Assembly: GCF_001435445.1 (NCBI RefSeq)
Contig: NZ_AZDH01000018.1
Coordinates: 106,746-170,745 of the forward strand
Direction: 5' to 3'
DNA: 64,000 bases
Origin: Companilactobacillus kimchii DSM 13961 = JCM 10707
GTDB taxonomy: Bacteria; Bacillota; Bacilli; Lactobacillales; Lactobacillaceae
Shown here piece by piece: positions 34,178 to 43,500 of this stretch. Below the pieces are notes generated by a model. It worked only from the letters and a program-made list of their open reading frames with translations. It searched no databases and had not been told where the DNA came from. Each line of letters starts with the position of its first letter. The stretch's first letter is position 1. The translations under genes were made by a program, and so were the position numbers.

Positions 34178-35553
34178 TTAATTTTAGGAACAAATATAAA
34201 CAAAATGAAAAAGTTGATCAGTCCTAAGATTACTAAAACAATAAAAGCATGTTGGGTACCAATGGCAGTTGATGTAGCAGTACTCAAGTGGGAGTTGTTT
34301 TGGCTTTGAGCAATAATGGCAGATACGACTGAGGTACCAGTGGCTCCAGCAAATTGTTGAAGAGTATTGAATAAAGCATTACCATCGGCTTGGTCGTTAT
34401 TTGAAAGGTATTTAAGACCATCAGTCATAATGTTACCAAAGGACATGCCCATACCTAACATATAGATAATGTAGAACCAAATAATCATTGTGTTACTCAA
34501 TTTTAGACTGAAAATCGTGAAGATGATCAGTGAAATGTTGGCTAAGGTTACACCGGATAGAATAGGAATTCTGGCACCAACTTCATCCAAAATTTTTCCG
34601 CCTAAAGGAGCTAGAATAGCACCAACGACACCAGCAGGAAGAACAGCCAGACCAGCAATCGTGGCGTTATTTCCATTAACTAATTGAATATAATTAGGCA
34701 AAATAAAGGCAAAGCCCAAGGATAAAATTTGAAATAGGAAGAAACTGAATAGATGACCACTGAAAATATGATTCTTGAGGACACCTAAGTTTAGTAGTGG
34801 TTCAGCTAAGCTGTTGGAACGGAGAATGAGACATATCAAACCAATAATTCCGACTGCAAAAGATAGAACAACAGTTATATTCATTTGACTCATGTTACTG
34901 AAACCAAAGATAAGACCAGAGAAAGTTAAAATTAGAGCAATTAAGCTTAATAGATCAAATTTTGATTTTTGTAAGGGACTCTTTTGATTGATATTCTTGA
35001 TTCCTAGGAAGAAAGAAATGATCAAGATAGGTAGTAGGATGACAAAAATATAACGCCAACCAAGGGAACTGACGACTAAACCGCCAAAAGTGGGTCCAAC
35101 TGCAGGAGCCACGGCCGTAATCAATGTTCCTAGTCCCATCATCAAACCAATCTTGCTTTCAGGAACATTTTCCAAAATAATATTGAACATCAAAGGTAGA
35201 GCAATTCCGGTTCCTAAGCCTTGGATAATTCGTCCTAAAAGAAGTGCGGGAAAAATAGGAGCTATAGCATCAATTAGAACTCCAAGGATGAAAAAGAGAT
35301 TTGCGTAAATAAATAAGGTTTTAGTTTTAAAATTACGTTTAAAAAAAGATGATAAAGGAACAACGATAGCAACGGCTAATAAATAGATTGTAGTCATCCA
35401 TTGAACAGTTGAAGTAGTGATATTGAATTCTTTCATTAAAGTGGGAAAGGCAATATTCATTGAGGTTTCAACAATGACCCCACAAAATGACATTAGTCCT
35501 GCTGCAATAACTGCCAGTAGAACTTTTAATGGTATTTTTTCCTGTTTGTCCAT
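34165..35553 (-). CDS. MFS drug efflux transporter (DHA2, EmrB/QacA type)
   Basis: 462 residues with about 14 hydrophobic segments. N-terminal motifs of DHA2 members are visible: IVETSMNIAFPTLMKEFNITTSTVQWMTTIYLLAVAIVVPLSSFF, and motif C in GLGTLITAVAPAVGPTFGG. Expected proton-driven export of drugs or other toxic compounds. Its ATG shares a base with the stop of the upstream marR gene (TAATG), so the two form an operon. Confidence 0.9.
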   Translation of the reverse strand: MDKQEKIPLKVLLAVIAAGLMSFCGVIVETSMNIAFPTLMKEFNITTSTVQWMTTIYLLAVAIVVPLSSFFKRNFKTKTLFIYANLFFILGVLIDAIAPIFPALLLGRIIQGLGTGIALPLMFNIILENVPESKIGLMMGLGTLITAVAPAVGPTFGGLVVSSLGWRYIFVILLPILIISFFLGIKNINQKSPLQKSKFDLLSLIALILTFSGLIFGFSNMSQMNITVVLSFAVGIIGLICLILRSNSLAEPLLNLGVLKNHIFSGHLFSFFLFQILSLGFAFILPNYIQLVNGNNATIAGLAVLPAGVVGAILAPLGGKILDEVGARIPILSGVTLANISLIIFTIFSLKLSNTMIIWFYIIYMLGMGMSFGNIMTDGLKYLSNNDQADGNALFNTLQQFAGATGTSVVSAIIAQSQNNSHLSTATSTAIGTQHAFIVLVILGLINFFILFIFVPKINHSK

Positions 35554-35978
35554 TATTTCTCCTCCTGAAAAGCTTGGAATTTGAGAAACTTTTCAACAAT
35601 AGTTAGTTCCTCAGTAGTAAAGTTTTCTTCTATTGCTTGTTGTTGATGCAACATATATATACTGATTTTTTCTTCAAGTGCACGTGCATTGTCAGTTAAG
35701 TAGACTGATTTTTGACGAGCATCTAAAGTTGACGGTGTGCGAAGAATTAGACCTTTTTTTTCCATTCTTTGCAAAGTGATAGTAGCAGTTGAACGTTGAA
35801 TATAGAATTCTTGTTCAATATCACGTTGGAATAATTCATGATCTTCATGATGACTTAAAAAATCAATGATCGACATCTGAACCCAAGTGGTATCGTACTT
35901 TTTAGCGAAGGCATCAAAGCGGCGAGTTAGTTGGGTGGATGCAATCTTTAATAATGTATTGGTATTTTTCGATATCAT
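35553..35978 (-). CDS. MarR-family repressor of the efflux operon
   Basis: 141 residues. The winged HTH is in HELFQRDIEQEFYIQRSTATITLQRMEKKGLILRTPSTLDARQKSVYLTDNA. ATG 35978 was chosen over TTG 35984 because AAAGAGG is six bases upstream. The gene is followed immediately by the MFS transporter it most likely represses, and a palindrome typical of MarR operators lies about 25 bases upstream of the start. Confidence 0.9.
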   Translation of the reverse strand: MISKNTNTLLKIASTQLTRRFDAFAKKYDTTWVQMSIIDFLSHHEDHELFQRDIEQEFYIQRSTATITLQRMEKKGLILRTPSTLDARQKSVYLTDNARALEEKISIYMLHQQQAIEENFTTEELTIVEKFLKFQAFQEEK

Positions 35979-36000
35979 AAGCAACCTCTTTAAAATAATT

Positions 36001-36014
36001 GTTAGATGTCTAAC
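36001..36014 (-). promoter_or_regulatory. MarR operator
   Basis: GTTAGA-TG-TCTAAC is a perfect inverted repeat in the promoter region of the marR-MFS operon. A further half-site, TTGTTAGA, lies near 36070. Confidence 0.65.
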
Positions 36015-36107
36015 GATTATATATCTTACTCTCTTGTTTTTTTGAATGCAATACGAAATGTTTTCTGATTGTTAGAGACGAAGTCTGCACTAATCATAAT
36101 TAAAAAA

Positions 36108-36151
36108 ATCCTGTTGGACTTATATGTAACTAGCCTTAACAGGATTCTTAA
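36108..36151 (-). terminator. Terminator of the AMP-ligase gene
   Basis: On the minus strand AATCCTGTT and AACAGGATT flank a loop of about 24 bases, then T7. Confidence 0.75.
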
Positions 36152-36154
36152 TTT

Positions 36155-37609
36155 CTATAGAATTTTATATTTCATTTCAAATAATTTAGTATGTAAAATT
36201 TTGCCGCTAGTAGTTTTAGGGATTTTCTCAACTAAACGGAATTCAGTGGGAACCTGATAATCTATCAAATTGTGCCGGCCAAATTCTTCAAGAGTGGCAC
36301 CACTAAGGTAAGCATTTTGCTTTAATTCAATGTAGGCCACTGGGACTTGTTTTTCTAAATTGTTGTCAATACCAGCGATACAGATATCGACAATACCGTT
36401 AATACTGCGGTAAATATTTTCAATTTCACGAGGATAAATAATTTTGTTACCACGGTAGATCAATTCAGACTTACGACCTTTGAGGTATAGAAAGTTGTCT
36501 TCGTCTAAATAGCCCATGTCACCAGTTTTGAAGAAACCGTCTTTAGTAAATCGTGATTGGTACAATTGACGTTTGTTCAAATAACCAATAGCGATGGTAG
36601 GTGACTTAACCTCAATACAGCCAATATTATCTTGATTGATATCGGTAATTCTTATTTGTTCCGTGAAGAATGGTTGACCACAGGATCCAGCTTTGGCTTC
36701 AGCATCATTGAAGTTTAAAGCAGCAATGTTAGAAGTAGTATCGGTCATACCGTATGATTGTAAGACGGGGATATCGAGCATATTACAACGTAAGATAGTC
36801 CAATTATCGACTGAACCGTAACCTAAGAAAACACAACGGAATTTAGGATTGTAACTTTTGCCCTTAGGTAGAGTATTTAATAAGTCGCGCAACATTGGTG
36901 GTGTGAGTGAAATTATTGTGGCTCGTTCATTGATAAGAACCTTGTTTATTTGATTAATATCGAAGCCATCAATTAAGTAAACACCAATACCATAAATTAG
37001 TGAACGCATGATGACCGAGAAACCGAGAGCGTTGAAAAGTGGCATTGTTAAAACCCAAATATCTTGTTTACTAATGCCTAAATTCAAAGAAGTTCCCATA
37101 GCAGAGAAGAAAAAGTTGCCATAAGTCAGCATAACACCGATATCATTGTTATCATTAGGGGTATAGAGAATAGCAGCAACCTGATTATTGTCGAATTCGG
37201 AAACCGGCGTATAGTCAGCACTCTTGTTAAGACTCAAAACATCAGATATTAAGGTCTGTGACCAGTCAATTTTGATGATCTCTTTTGTAGAAGCGGAGTC
37301 GCTGATCAAGATAGTTTTGGGCTTGCAATCGTGGATTTGATAGTTCAATGAATCAAAGGAAAGCTCGGTATCAAGTATGATTGTCCGTGCACCTAATTGC
37401 TGAAGTGCTAGAATGGCAACGTAACCGTTGAAACAATTATCGGAAAATAATGCTACGGGATCATTTTTACGAATTCCGCTGGTAAATAATTTGCTAGCAA
37501 ATAGCTGAACACACACATTTAGTTCTTTAAAGGTGAAATCCGCATGTTCTAGGATTAAAGCCACCTTATCTGGATCTAATTTTGCACGTTTGACTAACCA
37601 ATTTTCCAA
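36155..37609 (-). CDS. MenE-like acyl-CoA ligase with degenerate P-loop
   Basis: 484 residues, resembling o-succinylbenzoate-CoA ligase (MenE) from end to end: NWLVKRA, LTYGNFFFSAMGTSLNLGI, PLFNALGFSVIMRSLIYG, LQSYGMTDT, FKTGDMGYLDEDNFLYLKGRKSELI, NKIIYPREIE and the C-terminal KTTSGKIL with the adenylation Lys. The ATP phosphate loop, normally YTSGTTGKPKGV, reads YTPNDNNDIGVM at about residues 149-160, so the Ser/Thr/Gly and Lys residues are gone. Activity as a standard ligase is doubtful. Divergent from a hotdog thioesterase gene 113 bases away, the usual partner for menaquinone or acyl-CoA steps. Confidence 0.75.
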   Translation of the reverse strand: MENWLVKRAKLDPDKVALILEHADFTFKELNVCVQLFASKLFTSGIRKNDPVALFSDNCFNGYVAILALQQLGARTIILDTELSFDSLNYQIHDCKPKTILISDSASTKEIIKIDWSQTLISDVLSLNKSADYTPVSEFDNNQVAAILYTPNDNNDIGVMLTYGNFFFSAMGTSLNLGISKQDIWVLTMPLFNALGFSVIMRSLIYGIGVYLIDGFDINQINKVLINERATIISLTPPMLRDLLNTLPKGKSYNPKFRCVFLGYGSVDNWTILRCNMLDIPVLQSYGMTDTTSNIAALNFNDAEAKAGSCGQPFFTEQIRITDINQDNIGCIEVKSPTIAIGYLNKRQLYQSRFTKDGFFKTGDMGYLDEDNFLYLKGRKSELIYRGNKIIYPREIENIYRSINGIVDICIAGIDNNLEKQVPVAYIELKQNAYLSGATLEEFGRHNLIDYQVPTEFRLVEKIPKTTSGKILHTKLFEMKYKIL

Positions 37610-37722
37610 AATGTGACCTCTTTTCCTTTAGTAATTTGATATTATTAAAATTGCTATAACTTGATTGTAAAACATTTGAAGAATAAAATTTTAACTAATT
37701 ATGAAAAAAATTGAGGTAAAAA

Positions 37723-38091
37723 ATGAGTTTGCTAAATGATTTAGGAATTGAAGTAGTCGAAGAAGGAAAACATAAAGTAGTTTTGCAGATGGATATTAAC
37801 GACGAGCATCTACAAATGGAAGAAAAAAAAGCTGGTAGTATCAATGCTATGCTGTCGGAAACAGCTGCAAGTATTGGGGCCAATTTAAATATGGAAAACA
37901 ATGATACAGCCGCCATTTTGAGTGTGTCGCTTCATAACCTCAATTCATTGAAAATTGGTAAAATTCAAGTAGAAGCAATCTCAATTAGAAATGGTAGTAA
38001 TATCCAAACATGGCAAGCTACGATTCATTACGACAATAGTGCTATTACCAATAGTTTGAGTACCATTACGTTAAAAAAAATCCAGATCTAA
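37723..38091 (+). CDS. Hotdog-fold thioesterase (PaaI/MenI-like)
   Basis: 122 residues. Hotdog pattern: a start helix, VVLQMDINDEHLQMEEKKAGSINAMLSETAASIGANLN (the long central helix with the catalytic acidic residue, E in LSETAA), then beta strands. Fits PaaI/DHNA-CoA thioesterase members. Short ribosome site GAGG. Divergent from the MenE-like gene; together they look like the ligase and thioesterase steps of one route, but no other men genes are in the window. Confidence 0.72.
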   Translation: MSLLNDLGIEVVEEGKHKVVLQMDINDEHLQMEEKKAGSINAMLSETAASIGANLNMENNDTAAILSVSLHNLNSLKIGKIQVEAISIRNGSNIQTWQATIHYDNSAITNSLSTITLKKIQI

Positions 38092-38092
38092 C

Positions 38093-38614
38093 TTAATGAC
38101 GATAGATTCTGGAATTTATAATTTCGAAGAAGGCCAGAATGACTAAGCTTAATCCGAATAATTGATAGATGAAAATAATAGTTTTAGAAGGGTTCAGAAT
38201 AAACACAATACCTGCAAGCATTAGAAGGGCTGAATAAAAATAGTCCAAGTAGGGTGTTATCCGAACCCTTTTTGTCATCTCATGAGAGTCTCGAAATTGA
38301 TTGATTCCGTTAACTAATAAAATGATGCCTAAAACTGGTGGCACTAGATTAACAAAGAAGCGTGCAAATAGCAAAACCCCTAAGGCCAAGAATAAAGCGC
38401 CGACTCCTAATCCGATAGCAATATTGTTTTCCCCAGTGCTCTTGCGAATACTTAAACCATCGATAATTGACAGAACGCCATAGATGGCAATGTAAGTAGA
38501 AACGATGTAGATGATGATATCAAAACTTTTGATTGGTGCAATGACAATTAGAATGCCGGCTACCAATAAAAAAATGAAACGCAACCAGCGATAAAGCTGG
38601 AACTGCTTAACCAT
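38093..38614 (-). CDS. DUF308 (HdeD-like) membrane protein
   Basis: 173 residues with six hydrophobic helices in three hairpins (e.g. LRFIFLLVAGILIVIAPI, LGVGALFLALGVLLFARFF, ALLMLAGIVFILNP). The internally repeated PI/NP turn pattern is that of DUF308/HdeD, linked to acid stress in enterobacteria; its function in lactobacilli is unknown. It ends one base from the end of the convergent thioesterase gene. Confidence 0.8.
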   Translation of the reverse strand: MVKQFQLYRWLRFIFLLVAGILIVIAPIKSFDIIIYIVSTYIAIYGVLSIIDGLSIRKSTGENNIAIGLGVGALFLALGVLLFARFFVNLVPPVLGIILLVNGINQFRDSHEMTKRVRITPYLDYFYSALLMLAGIVFILNPSKTIIFIYQLFGLSLVILAFFEIINSRIYRH

Positions 38615-38756
38615 ATTGTGATTCCCCCTAAAAATGTCTAAATATATGATAACAGAAAATGAAAAAAATAGAATTACTCATAGAAAGTATATTCACAAAC
38701 TGAGTTATCAAAATATAAATAAATTGATACATCAGGACGTGAGCATATTACTTTTA

Positions 38757-38784
38757 TTGTGAAACCTTTATGGTACGGTATAAG
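38757..38784 (+). promoter_or_regulatory. Promoter of pox
   Basis: TTGTGA and TATAAG separated by 16 bp, about 24 bp before the start codon; GGAGGG ribosome site follows. Confidence 0.6.
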
Positions 38785-38808
38785 TAACTGATACTAGGAG
38801 GGACAATT

Positions 38809-40533
38809 ATGAGTGTTCGTGCATCTGATAAAATGGTTGAAGTTTTAGAAAAATGGGGTGTCGATAATATTTACGGAATACCTGGTGATTCTGTTGATAC
38901 GACAATTGATGCTTTGTATCGTTCACAAGATAAGATTAAATTTACACATGTTTTACATGAGGAAGTAGCCGCTTTGTCAGCCGCAGCTCATGCTAAATTG
39001 ACTGGTAAGTTAGGGGTGTGTTTGTCAATCGGTGGACCAGGAGCAATTCATCTATTAAATGGTCTGTATGACGCTAAAATGGATCATGCGCCTGTTCTAG
39101 CAATTTTAGGACAAGTCCAATCGAAACTATTGAATACTGATTTTTTCCAAGAAGTCGATACGCACGTCTTGTTTGAAGATGTTGCTGTTTATAACAAAAT
39201 TATCATGGATCCACAATCACTACCAAGAATCATGGATGAAGCCATTAGAACAGCTATTGCTAAAAAGGGTGTTGCTGTTTTGACAATTCCAGATGATATT
39301 CCGTCCCACATGATCAAAGATAATTTCACTCCTAACGTTGATAACTTCAAGTTAGATGACTACAAGGTTAACGACGACCAGATCAAGCAGGCTGTGGAAT
39401 TGATGAAAATTCACTCTAATCCGATTGTTTTAGCCGGTGTCGGAATTAAGGATGCTAAAGCTGAAACAAAAGAATTTATTGAAAAATATAAATTGCCAAT
39501 TATTTTGACAATGCCCGCCAAAGGGATGGTAGATGATGATCATCCTTATAATTTAGGACAGTTAGGTAAATTGGGGACTAAACCAGCTTTTGAAATGATG
39601 CAAAAGGCCGATTTGGTAATTATGTTAGGTACGGACTATCCTTATGCCCCATATTTGAATAAGAAAGTCGATGCCATTCAAGTCGATATTAATGCTGATC
39701 GTTTAGGAAAACGTCGTCACGTCAATTTGGCTATTCAAGGTGATACCAAAGAGGTCTTAAGTCGTTGGAATGAATTGGGTGAACCAGTCAAAGAACGTCA
39801 CTTCTTAGATTTAGCTGTATCAAAGATTGGTCAGTGGCATAGTTGGATGCATGACGTATATTCTAAGAAACATGATGGGGTCTTACCATCATTGATGTTC
39901 CACAATCTCAGTAAGAGTGCCCCTCGAGATACTGTGTGGTCAATTGATGTCGGTACTTCGACGGCTTTTGGTGCTAGATTCTTAACCGCTAAATCTAGTC
40001 AAATGTATACTATTTCCGCTTGGTTAGGAACTATGGGCTGTGCTTTGCCAGGTGCAATTGCTGCCAAAATGGATATGCCTGATCGACCAGTTTATGCGAT
40101 CGCCGGTGATGGTGCTTTCTCAATGGTAATGCAGGACTTCGCAACAGCAGTGAGATATAATTTGCCAATGTTATTTGTGGTCTTGAATAACAAACTACTA
40201 GCCTTTATCGAATATGAACAACAGTCAGCTGGACAACAGAATTACGGTATCAGTTTGCCAAATATTGATTTTGCTAAATTTGCCGAAGCCTGTGGTGGTA
40301 TTGGTGAAAGAATTACAACTGATGAACAGTTCTCTGAAGCAATTGCTAAGTATCGTAATCCTGAAAAACCAGTTCTTTTGGATGTAGCAGTTAATGATGA
40401 GGCTCCACTTCCTGGTAAAATTATGATGGATGAAGCCCAAGGCTACGCTAAATTTGGCTTTGGTCACGTTGTTGATAAGAAGAGCTTGCCAGAATTACCA
40501 CCAATGAAAGAAATTTTACGTTCATTCTTATAA
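38809..40533 (+). CDS. poxB: Pyruvate oxidase
   Basis: 574 residues, ThDP/FAD enzyme converting pyruvate, phosphate and O2 to acetyl phosphate, CO2 and H2O2. The N-terminal pyrimidine domain carries the catalytic Glu in LHEEVAAL (about 50-56). The ThDP motif runs from G433-D434-G435 (GDGAFSMVMQDFATAV) to N460-N461. It aligns with L. plantarum PoxB throughout (GKLGVCLSIGGPGAIHLLNGLYDA, TGPGA-like positions). It is slightly shorter than PoxB (603) at the C-terminus. Other ThDP oxidases/decarboxylases of this superfamily are the main alternative. Confidence 0.88.
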   Translation: MSVRASDKMVEVLEKWGVDNIYGIPGDSVDTTIDALYRSQDKIKFTHVLHEEVAALSAAAHAKLTGKLGVCLSIGGPGAIHLLNGLYDAKMDHAPVLAILGQVQSKLLNTDFFQEVDTHVLFEDVAVYNKIIMDPQSLPRIMDEAIRTAIAKKGVAVLTIPDDIPSHMIKDNFTPNVDNFKLDDYKVNDDQIKQAVELMKIHSNPIVLAGVGIKDAKAETKEFIEKYKLPIILTMPAKGMVDDDHPYNLGQLGKLGTKPAFEMMQKADLVIMLGTDYPYAPYLNKKVDAIQVDINADRLGKRRHVNLAIQGDTKEVLSRWNELGEPVKERHFLDLAVSKIGQWHSWMHDVYSKKHDGVLPSLMFHNLSKSAPRDTVWSIDVGTSTAFGARFLTAKSSQMYTISAWLGTMGCALPGAIAAKMDMPDRPVYAIAGDGAFSMVMQDFATAVRYNLPMLFVVLNNKLLAFIEYEQQSAGQQNYGISLPNIDFAKFAEACGGIGERITTDEQFSEAIAKYRNPEKPVLLDVAVNDEAPLPGKIMMDEAQGYAKFGFGHVVDKKSLPELPPMKEILRSFL

Positions 40534-40540
40534 TATAAAA

Positions 40541-40585
40541 TAAAAAAGTTCCACAAATTCTCTTAGAATTTGTGGAACTTTTTGT
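40541..40585. terminator. Bidirectional terminator between pox and the SLAP giant gene
   Basis: AAAAGTTCCACAAATTCT pairs with AGAATTTGTGGAACTTTT; both strands carry a T-run. The genes converge here. Confidence 0.92.
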
Positions 40586-40595
40586 GTCCGTTCAT

Positions 40596-43500
40596 TTAAT
40601 TGATTGAAATATCTTTAGCATTAATAAATTCGTTAGTTGCGAGACGATAGAAGGTTTGACCGTTTAATTGAATAGTACGATCAGCTTTCCAACTTGTATT
40701 AGTAGCTAATTTACGGTTGGAAAGATTGCCTTCAGCAGTATAAAGTGGTTTAGCAGCATCTCCAGTTACAGTAGCCACGGTTTTAGCGTATTCAAATACA
40801 TAAACTTGACTAGCTTTAACCCATTTGTCAGTAGCAACACGATAGTAGATTTCACCATCGACGGTAGTCTTTTGATCAACGAGCCAATCAGTTTTAGGTG
40901 CAAGCCTTTGATTAGAAATCACGTTTGGCTGATTCCCGTTGAATGAATATAGTTGAACCGCTGGTTGATCACTATAAGTAGCAACAACTAACTTAACAGC
41001 GGAACTATCAGGATTACCATTGATGACATCAGCATCACTAACTTTAATAAATTCATTAGCACTGACACGATAATATTCTTGACCATTGATATAAGCAATA
41101 CGATCACTAGTAAACTGTGTACCTTTATCCAAGTTATGGTTAAGTGAATTACCTTCGGCTCTGATTAGTTCTTTGTCAGAATCTGTATGAGCTTTGAGGT
41201 TCAAAAGATCGGCCTTGTATAGATAAACTTGACTGGCTTTGACCCATTCGTCAGTAGCGACACGGTAATAAGTTTCACCATGGAAGCTAAGTTTTTGATC
41301 AGTTAACCAACCAGTATCAGTACCTAGTTTACGGTTAGCAGCAATTGACATTTGAATGTTATCGAAATTGTAAATATCAACAGCAGGTTTGTCAGCAAAG
41401 GTTGCTAGTGTTGCTTTGATGTCTTCGACATCCGTTTCTTGGTTAACATTACCAGAATTGATTGGGGTATAAATGATAGGAGTTGAAAGGTCAACTGATT
41501 TATTGTCATTATTAATGTCAATAATAGTTGATTTGCCGTCGGCATTATATTTGACAGCTAAGTTAGGAGCTTTATAACCAGATTTTTCAGGAACATTAAT
41601 AGTTCTTTGCGCATCCCCAAAACGACCGGCAGGAACAGTTACTGTAGAAACAGAACCATCGGGATTCTTAACATTTAATTGTTGAGCAGGATTTTCAACA
41701 CCGAGATATTGAACCGGATTATCTTTGGAAATTTCCTTATCATTCTGTTTAACAACAATACCTTTTGAAGTATAAGTTACTTCAACTTCTGGCGTTTCGT
41801 ATCCATTAATAGGATTTAATGAAATTTTATTGGAAGTAGTACCAACAGTGCCAGCAGGTACTGTTATTTCTTGACTTCCTTTCGAAGTATTGATGTTAAC
41901 TTTACTCTCAGGAACTGGATCACCATTATAAGAAATTCCTGTAGAAGGTATATCTTTACCCTTAGAGTCTTTCAAAGTAGGAGTACCATTTGGTCCGTAA
42001 GTAACAATAACACTAGGAGCTTGGTAACCATCTTTGTTAGGAGCAGTTACAGTAACATCTTTATCACCAAAGTTTCCTGCAGGAATATCCAAAGTAGTAG
42101 TGCTGCCATCAGGGTTAGTAACGTTAACTTTTTGGGCGGGGTTTGGAGTACCGACGTATTTGATAGGATTTTCACTAGTAATAGGATTGCCATTTAAATC
42201 AGTAACGACGTTTCCCTGAGGAGTGTAGTTAACCTTAACTTGTGGATCTGTGTAACCATTAACAGTTGGTAAAGTGATTGGATCAGAAGTAGTACCAACA
42301 GTACCGGCAGGTATAGTTACGGATTTTTCACCCTCTGGTGTTGTAACTGGGAATGTGGATGAATCAACGTGATTACCAGTATATTCAAGAGGTTGGTTAG
42401 TATCAGTGATAACTTTACCATTACCATCTTTCAAAACAGGGGTACCGTTTTTACCATAAGTAATAGTGACACTAGGGGAGGTGTAACCATCTTCTTTAGG
42501 AGCAGCTACGGTAATGTCTTTATCGCCAAAGTTTCCGGCAGGAATATTCAAGGTAGTAGTGCTGCCATCAGGATTAGTAATGTTAACTTTTTGAGCGGGA
42601 TTAGGAGTACCGACGTATTTGATAGGATTTTCGTTAGTTATAGAATTGCCATTCACATCAGTAATAGAAGCTGTTCCATCCGTTTTATAAGTAACTTTGA
42701 CTTGAGGTGTCTTGTAACCATCGATAGGATTCAAATCAACAAGTTGTGTGGTACCAACAGTACCAGCAGGGATAGTAATATCTTGACTACCTTTTGAAGT
42801 AATTACTGAAGTTTGGGAAGACGCAACAGGGTTACCAGTATAAGTCAATGGTTTGCTTGAATCTGTAATAACATTACCGTTTTGATCCTTCAGAATTGGA
42901 GTACCATCTTTACCGTAATCAACAGTAACGCTAGGAGTTTGATATCCTGCTTGTTCAGTGGCACTTACTTTAGTTTCTGGATCTCCGTAGTGTCCTGCAG
43001 GAATATTCAAAGTAGTGGTACTACCATCAAGATTAGTAACAGTAACCTTTTGGGCAGGATTTGGAGTACCAACATATTTGATAGGATTATTGCTGTTAAT
43101 AGGGTTGCCATCTAAATCGGTAACAACATTTCCTTGAGGAGTGTAGTTAACTTTGACTTGAGGAGCAGTGTACCCATCAACGGTTGGTAAATCAATAGGA
43201 TTAGAAGTAGTACCAATGGTACCAGCAGGGATGTCTACAGATTTACTTCCATCAGGTGTTGTAACTGAGAATGTAGATGAATCAACGTGATTACCAAAAT
43301 ATTTAATAGGATTTTTGGCGGTAATAGGGTTGCCATCTAAATCAGTAACAACATTTCCCTGAGGAGTGTAGTTAACTTTGACTTGAGGAGCAGTGTACCC
43401 ATCAACGGTTGGTAAATCAATAGGATTAGAAGTAGTACCAATAGTACCAGCAGGAATATCTATAGTTTGGGTACCTTGAGAAGTAGCCACTGATACTTTA

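Noticed and set aside
42369..42797. Plus-strand reading frame inside the giant SLAP gene
   Set aside because: It is the reverse complement of the protein repeats; its own Ser/Asn/Arg-rich sequence repeats with the same period and has no start signals.
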